From Deroplatys truncata (taxonomy: Eukaryota; Arthropoda; Insecta; Mantodea; Mantidae), in NCBI GenBank assembly GCA_030765065.1, contig CM060990.1, forward strand, positions 213,753,290-213,817,289: a DNA stretch of 64,000 bases. The letters are read 5' to 3'. Each line of letters starts with the position of its first letter. Within the stretch, counting starts at the first letter, position 1. Below are positions 57,970 to 64,000 of this stretch, in pieces. Both the position numbers and the translations under genes were made by a program. Below the pieces are notes generated by a model. That model did not search any database. It was not told where the DNA came from and saw nothing but the letters and a program-made list of their open reading frames with translations.

Positions 57970-60050
57970 ACTTGAATCTGCAGGGCTTGATCGATAGAAG
58001 AAGAAAAGTTTTAATATATCCTATTTCAAGCTATTTAATTATCAGTTTCATGGTATAGTTAAAACTCGCTTATACATGAACACTATGGGTTTTAACACAC
58101 ATTTCACCTTTCAAAAAATATACTCTGTGCTGCACGATTCACCATGGACCTCCAAAAAGCTATCCTAATAGCACAGTGCCAATATAAAAAAATGGACATA
58201 AAAAAAAAGGCTTTTGAAAGAGATTAGAATGAACGAGACAAACTACTTTTAGCAAATTTATTGCATGGAATGAAGTGCAATTAACACTGATAACATAATT
58301 GAAGTGATATTTTAATGAACTTTTGATACTGAAATAATGTTTTGAATACTTGCCAACTTCCTGAAATTGCAACATTTAAAACTTACTCTTATCCAGCAAA
58401 GCGTAATAATTTTGCAATGAAATGAAATTCAGAATGCATAAAATACTCAGAGCAGTAAATGCACAAAAATTAGTTCTAAAATAAAAGGGAATTCTGTTTC
58501 ATAACCACCCTTGAAGACCTGGTAGCACTGCTGCTTTGTCACACATGCTAAAATTTTTCCTGGTACCACAATGAACATGTATTAAAGCAAAGAACACCAC
58601 TTCCTAGGCTATACACAGATTTCTACTCCATATTTTGCGCTTCATAACAAGAGTTATATAAAAAAAATGGAAACACATCCTGCAGTCACAGAATGTAATA
58701 AGATAAAGAATTTACGTAAGGGAGTTGACTTTACAGTTCATGTCGTCCATTACGAATGTTCAAGTCCATTTACTACTGGTTACTAGAGGTCACTAGTAAT
58801 GCAATCAAATTTTAAATCTGCATGCTATGCATTTTGTTGCAGGACAATGAAGGGGGACCATGATCATAATGAAAGCTAGGCACACAGATAAGCTCTGACC
58901 TACCATATCACTGTATACCAATTGGTGGGGTACATTCAGTCTGTAATCAATATGATTCAACACAATTTAATGCTTTGTTATGTCCACTGTGAAAATCTAT
59001 AGCACCTTGAATCTGCACACAAAGCATAAAGATGCCTCATTTGCTGTAAAGTCGTAAAAGGGCCTACCTCTACATTTTATGGTCAAACTGTCAAAGTTGA
59101 CAAGTATGGTTTTGCCTTTTTTTTTTAAAAAAATAGGTAGTTTTCAGTGATAACAGTTTTGAGTGTCTCAGAAAGCATAAATTTATGAAGATATTAATAT
59201 AAAATGACTGTAATGTAGATAAGCAGCACCTTCAGAAAACATTCAATGAACTCACAAAAAATGTATATGGGGAAAAAAAACAAATCAGACTGTTTTATCA
59301 GTAACTAAAAACAGGGAGATTTATTAAAATTGCCAAATAAGATACATATTTTGATGTGTCAACATTAAGAGGAAAGAAGTGAATAAGGGATTCAGTGGTA
59401 TTACACTGTTACAGTTTGATTTGTAGTATGTATATCAAGGGTAGAAGCCCTATTTTGTGAAGCATTAAAGTCTCCAAAGCAGTGGCAGTTCCACAAAAAA
59501 AAAATGCACTACAGCAGCATTTTTTTAACATCCTTTAAATGGGCAGTCCTACTGAATAAATCTATGTATAAAATGTATCAATAAGTCTGAAACATCTTGC
59601 ACCCTCAGAAAATATTGTTGCAATGGCTTTTGATTAAAAATACTAATTTTCTGAAGACATGACATATCTAAACTCAGTAACTCAAAATGACTCGAAATAA
59701 TTGCCAATTATGAATAAAGTTATCAACTGAAATATGTAATTCCACCTCCTCAATAGTTTTTCTCTTATATTTCAATGCACCCAGGTTTCATAGCGCTTTA
59801 ATTTGCATGACATTTGGCTTCTCAGGAAAACTTTGGAAATAATCTTATTAAATACTGAAGAGTAACAATGAATCCAACATAGTGTTTCAAATTACCTTCA
59901 AACATGTTTTGTAGGCATGTTGCCTCCACCAGCTGCGGTTTACTGACAAGGTTCTTAGTGTGGATGCACATGTTTCATTTCTTTGGATGTATCTAGAGAT
60001 GACATTTACACTTGGAGAGCTGAAATTTATACGTTGGTTTTTGTTTTTCC
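57970..60050. other. AT-rich Rpn7 intron, nothing assigned
   Basis: No exon of Rpn7 and no recognisable transposon on either strand. Confidence 0.4.
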
Positions 60051-60057
60051 ACATTTA

Positions 60058-60493
60058 GGGTGGTGTGCACCAACCTGGAGTAAGCTCTACTTTCGTAGTA
60101 AACTACTATTCAAGTCAACACTCGGCAACTTCTATGCGAGAGTAAACTACTTCTGAAGAATTTTAATCCTTTCAGATACTCCCACATTAAATTAAATTTT
60201 CTTTATTTCTATACCAACAAATATTTATATCTTTCGCTGACGTTTCTCACCTTTTCCTATAGCACATAACCTTATTCATCATTGCATCAAGTTAATAGCA
60301 CAAACAAAACAATACCTTCGGGAGTAATGAGCTCTTACTTCCGTAGTCGTAACTAAAGGAGTAAATTGTAATCGAGCTCTCCAACGTTACTTTCAGAGCA
60401 AATTGCTCCTGTAGTAACCTACTTCCGTAGTGGGGACTTCTTTAGTAAACGTTACTTCCAAAGCAATTTACTCCAACATGGTGCACGCCACCC
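60058..60493. mobile_element. Harbinger MITE, 436 bp, TTA target duplication
   Basis: Flanked by TTA at 60055-60057 and 60494-60496. Ends GGGTGGTGTGCACCAACCTG and, reverse-complemented, GGGTGGCGTGCACCATGTTG. Its two halves match the two ends of the 1.6-kb Harbinger element at 37359-38988, with the transposase interior missing. It has subterminal repeats of (G)GAAGTAA/TTACT type. Confidence 0.93.
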
Positions 60494-60869
60494 TTAGGGT
60501 GTCTAATGAATATCAGAAATCAAATTCAATTACTTTTTGGTTATCTTAAGAAGGAGCAATCCAATGTACTTTTTGCCAATAAACTGTTCACACAAATGTT
60601 TCTATTAATTTACAATGCACATAATGGATTACTCCTTATATACTCATTACCAAGGCCTGGAGGTTTAGCCAAAAATTAATGAGGTTAAAGGTGCACGATG
60701 TATAGACTATGGCTGTAAACACCAACTTGCACAGAGAGTGCGGGGGTCAACAAGAGCAGGTAGGTACACTCTCATAGTGTTGTGTGACTTAAGTGCAAGC
60801 TGATCATGACAATAATGGTGTAAAAATGCATAAGGACGTCCAAAAGCGGCCACTGCAAATGTAGTCTTA

Positions 60870-61340
60870 TCCAAATATGGCAGAAAGTATTTTGTCTCTG
60901 ATGTGGAGAATATGGTTTGTAAATTGTATAAAACCATACACAGTGGTTATCACAAATGCATTGAGCAACACCGCAGAACTAAGAGAGAGAAAAAAAACCC
61001 ACATTACAGTATATAAACTTAAGGATAAAGACGCAAATGTGCCTTCAACCTCAGAAACTAATTCAGACAGACACATTAACTTTTACCATGATCTATGCAA
61101 CTTGATGGTAAGCGCTGGCATTCCTTTCTGGAAACTCAAAAATAAATATTTCAAAGAGTTTGTAGAAAAATATACAGGTAAAATTCTCCCATCAGAATCA
61201 ACATCATGAGAAGACCATGTTATGAAAATGTTTTAAGTGACACTAGTAAAGCCTATCCAACAACAACATGTGAGGTTTCCATAAATGAAACTACAGATGC
61301 TGATAGAGAAGCTACAAGGCAAATCCTGTGTTCGATGCAG
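60870..61340 (+). pseudogene. hAT N-terminal fragment (CGGBP1-like finger type)
   Basis: Plus strand. VCKLYKTIHSGYHKCIEQHR and RTKRERKK (60915-61000) correspond to the C2H2/BED-like finger. NFYHDLCNLMVSAGIPFWKL and KNKYFKEFVEKYTGKILPSE (61078-61195) are the helical block before the core. CEVSINETTDADREA (61270-61315) is the first catalytic Asp region. The rest is missing. Same lineage as 54820-56195. Confidence 0.75.
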
Positions 61341-61629
61341 GAGTGAGCAAGTGGAAGAGAGAAGAGGCTGATTTGTGTGCCATTTACTCAAGTGCTATGT
61401 GCATGGAAACTGAACAGTGAAAAGAGGAAAAGTGGATGAAGTGACAATACGATAAAGGACACCTAAATGATAAAAGTAATGACTTTATTTTGGAACACGT
61501 TCACTGCATTACATGAAAAGTCACTGTTTAGGTAGCAGTTAGATAACTATGAATCATGTCAATGAAACAAAGCAGATTGCAAGACTGAGCCTCTCTACTC
61601 CTCAGTGAAAGAGAAATAAATGGTAGCCT

Positions 61630-61830
61630 GATGTGCAGGGATTTATTAATGTAGGCGCCCATCTGTTATATCCTGATGGCATGTATGTTTTCCAATCCAG
61701 AGTTCTCAAGTTCAAATCTCAGTTGGGGCAAGTTACTGGACAAAAGTTGGTAAATTATCAGCTCAATGAACCCTGGGCTCATTTCAATATCATTTCACCC
61801 ATTTTCAATCACTGTCTCTGGTAACTCAAG
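61630..61830 (+). mobile_element. tRNA-related SINE candidate
   Basis: GAGTTCTCAAGTTCAAATCTCAGTTGGGGC at 61700-61727 holds an AGTTCAAATCTC B-box-like core, about 55 bases after TGTAGGCGCCCATCTG-like sequence. Tail and duplications not found; weak. Confidence 0.35.
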
Positions 61831-62162
61831 TTGTTAAAAAGAACATTTAACACTTAAAAAAAGTGCATGTTGAAAATCTTGACATCTGACTGACCTCCTT
61901 GTTACAGAAAAGAATTCAGTCAAGAAAATGAAGTGATAGCTTTATTTAGAGGTATATCTTTGCCACACATGTACAGTTCAGCCCTATATTGTCTACATAT
62001 TTTGTATAAGTTTATATTACTTTCTCATAAATATTAAGAAAAAGAAAAGGCTGCAAAAGATTTACTTACTATTCATGCTGGTTAATCACTAAACTGCATT
62101 TACTTTAGAAAGCACTTGCTAATTACCGAACTGAAATGTGCAAATACATGATGCTCACTTAC

Positions 62163-62308
62163 CTTTTAGCTCTCTCAATATTTTTGGTAATAAGGTCATG
62201 ATCTAAATAGAACAGACCAATTCTGATTAAATGAAACACTATGTCGAGGCGATGTCCAAGTGAGACTGTCTTATCATATGTTTTTTGGAAGGCAGAAAGG
62301 GCAGCTTC
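62163..62308 (-). CDS. Rpn7: Rpn7/PSMD6 proteasome lid subunit, internal exon
   Basis: 146-nt exon reading [20 protein letters not shown], then [20 protein letters not shown] and TKNIERAK; human PSMD6 about residues 118-165 ([20 protein letters not shown], from memory). Acceptor TGTCTATTTAG, donor GTAAGT. It starts in phase 0 and leaves AG, completed by C of exon 40200 to give Ser. The protein is the PCI-family lid subunit that links Rpn3, Rpn5 and Rpn11 in the 26S proteasome; the segment is TPR-like helical. The N-terminal exons lie beyond 64000. No damage seen, so the gene is probably functional. Confidence 0.97.
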
Positions 62309-62818
62309 CTAAATAGACAAAACAGAAATCACTTTATGTAACTCATTTCTTCCTTTATCAAAATATTTGTGAGTGAATGTTTTAGAATAATGCCTTACTA
62401 CCCAAACTTTAAGTGTTCTAGGTTTGCTCCAAAACATATATCAGACTGTGAAATGGATGTAAACTGATTTGTGAAAAACTTAAGTTCTTAAAATTATTTT
62501 AGAGAAGCAAACAGTATTAATGAATCAAACTATTGTAATTTAAGAAACAGAAACATAACACCCAAACTAAATTAGAAACAAAATACAACCACAAAAAGCT
62601 GCTGCCATGAGGATAGAGGGGAACAGAGGTTTTAGTATTGTGTATTACATTGCAGTTCTTGATACATACCTTAAACAACAGCCTGAACTGGTTAAAGAAG
62701 ATTCAAGGCAAACAGAAAAAATTAGGCAAAAAAACGTGATGAATATAATCATAGTCACTACAGACAGAGATGATACTTGATGTTCATCATATACACCCGC
62801 AGCAACACTGCACTTATC

Positions 62819-64000
62819 TTAACCCATCATTTGTTGTTAAATGAGCATTTTGCTCACACTTTTGATTTTGATTTTATTTTTATGGTAACGACTGCTGATA
62901 AAATCTTCTCGCTCAATCTAGCTGATTTTTAAACTTTCCTGAAGCAGTTGTTTAAGTTATATTTAACAAAAATCACATTGAGAATGGTTTATGCGATCTT
63001 TGTCCATTTGCGGCACAGCTGTGAGCGGTTTGCTCATCAGGTGACAAACTGTGCTATTCAATTGTTGTGCAGTCCAGAATCATCCTGGCTTGAAGCTGAA
63101 ATGTAGAAGCCCTATTTTGTGTTCATTAAAAATATTCCTCCATATGAACTGTTTTCATTGATATTCAGTTAGGTTTTTACAATGAGTCGAGCAGAAAAAT
63201 CCTTCTGCTAGCCTTACAACAGGATGGAAGGGATTCTCAAGGTATGTTTATTTTTACTTTTTGTTATAATAAATGTGTATGTAATTACCAGATTTTTAAC
63301 GTTTCTTTCGACACAGGTTTGAACACTGCTGTTGAGAATCGAATTTAGGCCAACATTAGATGCCATAATCAATAGTGAAACATTTTCTAACATGATTTCT
63401 AACTACTTCTTATTTTATTATTATTTTATTTTAGGCATCCCTGCATGGTTGAGTGAAACTAGTACTTCTGTTGGCCTAGACAATGGTGATTTGAACCAGG
63501 AAGAAAGATTAGATGAACATGAATCTGATGCGCCCTCTGAACATAGTGATCATATAACTGATTCAGAACAATCTGCAGGAGATGACTCAGAAACCGAAAA
63601 TGATTTTCAGACACAGGTCTCTCATACATCGGAAAAGATAAAATAACAGTATGGTCCATGCATCCACCATGCCCCAATGTTCGAAGCCCTAGACATATTA
63701 TAGTTAGAACACATCGAGGCTGTAAAGGAGAGGCAAAAAATGCAACTTGAGTCGCATGAAATTTATTCTTTCCTGAAGAGACAATTTTACATATTACAAA
63801 CTGTACTAACATATATCTCCAAAAAATGCGTACTAAATATGCACGACCAAGGGACTGTCCTGATACAACTCCACACGAATTAACTGCTCTAATTGGTATT
63901 CTATACATGGCAGGCTTGAAAAAGGCTGCTCATATCAACATCCAAGAGCTTTGGGCTGATGATTGTACATCTGAATGTTTTCGTGCCGTGATATAAAGTT
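62819..64000 (+). mobile_element. piggyBac element, cut by the window edge
   Basis: TTAA at 62819-62822 followed by CCCATCATTTGTTG, a plausible piggyBac terminus, with an inner inverted motif (GAGCATTTTGCTC). A transposase gene follows on the same strand (63435 onward). The right end is outside. A different copy from that at 41.6-48.0 kb. Confidence 0.7.
63435..64000 (+). pseudogene. piggyBac transposase, N-terminal part
   Basis: After an intron-like TTATTTTATTTTAG acceptor: GIPAWLSETSTSVGLDNGDL, then an acidic region (EHSDHITDSEQSAGDDSETE), typical of piggyBac N-termini. In a shifted frame: KDKITVWSMHPPCPNVRSPR, EETILHITNCTNIYLQK, and TPHELTALIGILYMAGLKKA (63868-63927), AHINIQELWADD. This last block is the start of the piggyBac DDD core, just before the first catalytic Asp. 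At least one frameshift and one or two stops. Confidence 0.8.

Noticed and set aside
61630-61830. True tRNA gene
   Set aside because: Only a B-box-like core is present; no cloverleaf could be drawn, so it is listed as a weak SINE candidate.

Overview
The window is a piece of a eukaryotic, almost certainly insect, nuclear genome. It is AT-rich and intron-dominated, and it is packed with arthropod-type transposable elements: piggyBac, mariner with a DUF4817-type head, PIF/Harbinger, several hAT lineages, pogo-like MITEs, Penelope, LINEs, SINEs and one LTR element. I cannot name the species; a large-genome insect such as a cockroach, termite or stick insect would fit.

Only one host gene is visible. 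Three minus-strand exons (62163-62308, 39981-40200, 4628-4736) encode consecutive parts of Rpn7/PSMD6, a lid subunit of the 26S proteasome. Their splice sites and codon phases fit one another exactly. The introns between them are about 22 kb and 35 kb, so nearly everything else here is intron-resident repeat DNA. The upstream and downstream exons lie outside the window.

Layout from left to right. 1-4.6 kb: intron with a LINE scrap. 4.7-9.5 kb: Rpn7 exon, a short retroinsertion with target duplications, a SINE, a pogo-type MITE and microsatellites. 9.2-11.5 kb: poly-C repeat and a decayed hAT transposase. 11.6-18.1 kb: a two-gene PIF/Harbinger element (HARBI1-like transposase on +, spliced Myb/SANT-like partner on -) with a LINE inserted in the partner's last exon. 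18.1-18.9 kb: two near-perfect palindromes and a hAT tail. 21.2-22.8 kb: a mariner-type element. 23.0-34.4 kb: a fossil LTR retroelement on the minus strand carrying a Penelope element, an IS630-like deletion derivative and a mariner in its 5' LTR. 36.1-39.7 kb: an internally deleted LINE with a 2A-like motif, split by a Harbinger element. 41.2-57.4 kb: another copy of the same LINE family, split by a piggyBac that holds a TTA-flanked element that itself holds a pogo-like MITE, and split again by a nearly full-length I/Jockey-type LINE and a hAT. 57.5-64 kb: transposase scraps, a Harbinger MITE, a hAT fragment, the Rpn7 exon and a piggyBac running off the edge.

No element looks intact enough to be active. 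The window is most useful as a record of ordered insertions: target-site duplications, paralogous empty sites and nesting give relative ages. All assignments come from reading the sequence and from memory of the families; no search was run.
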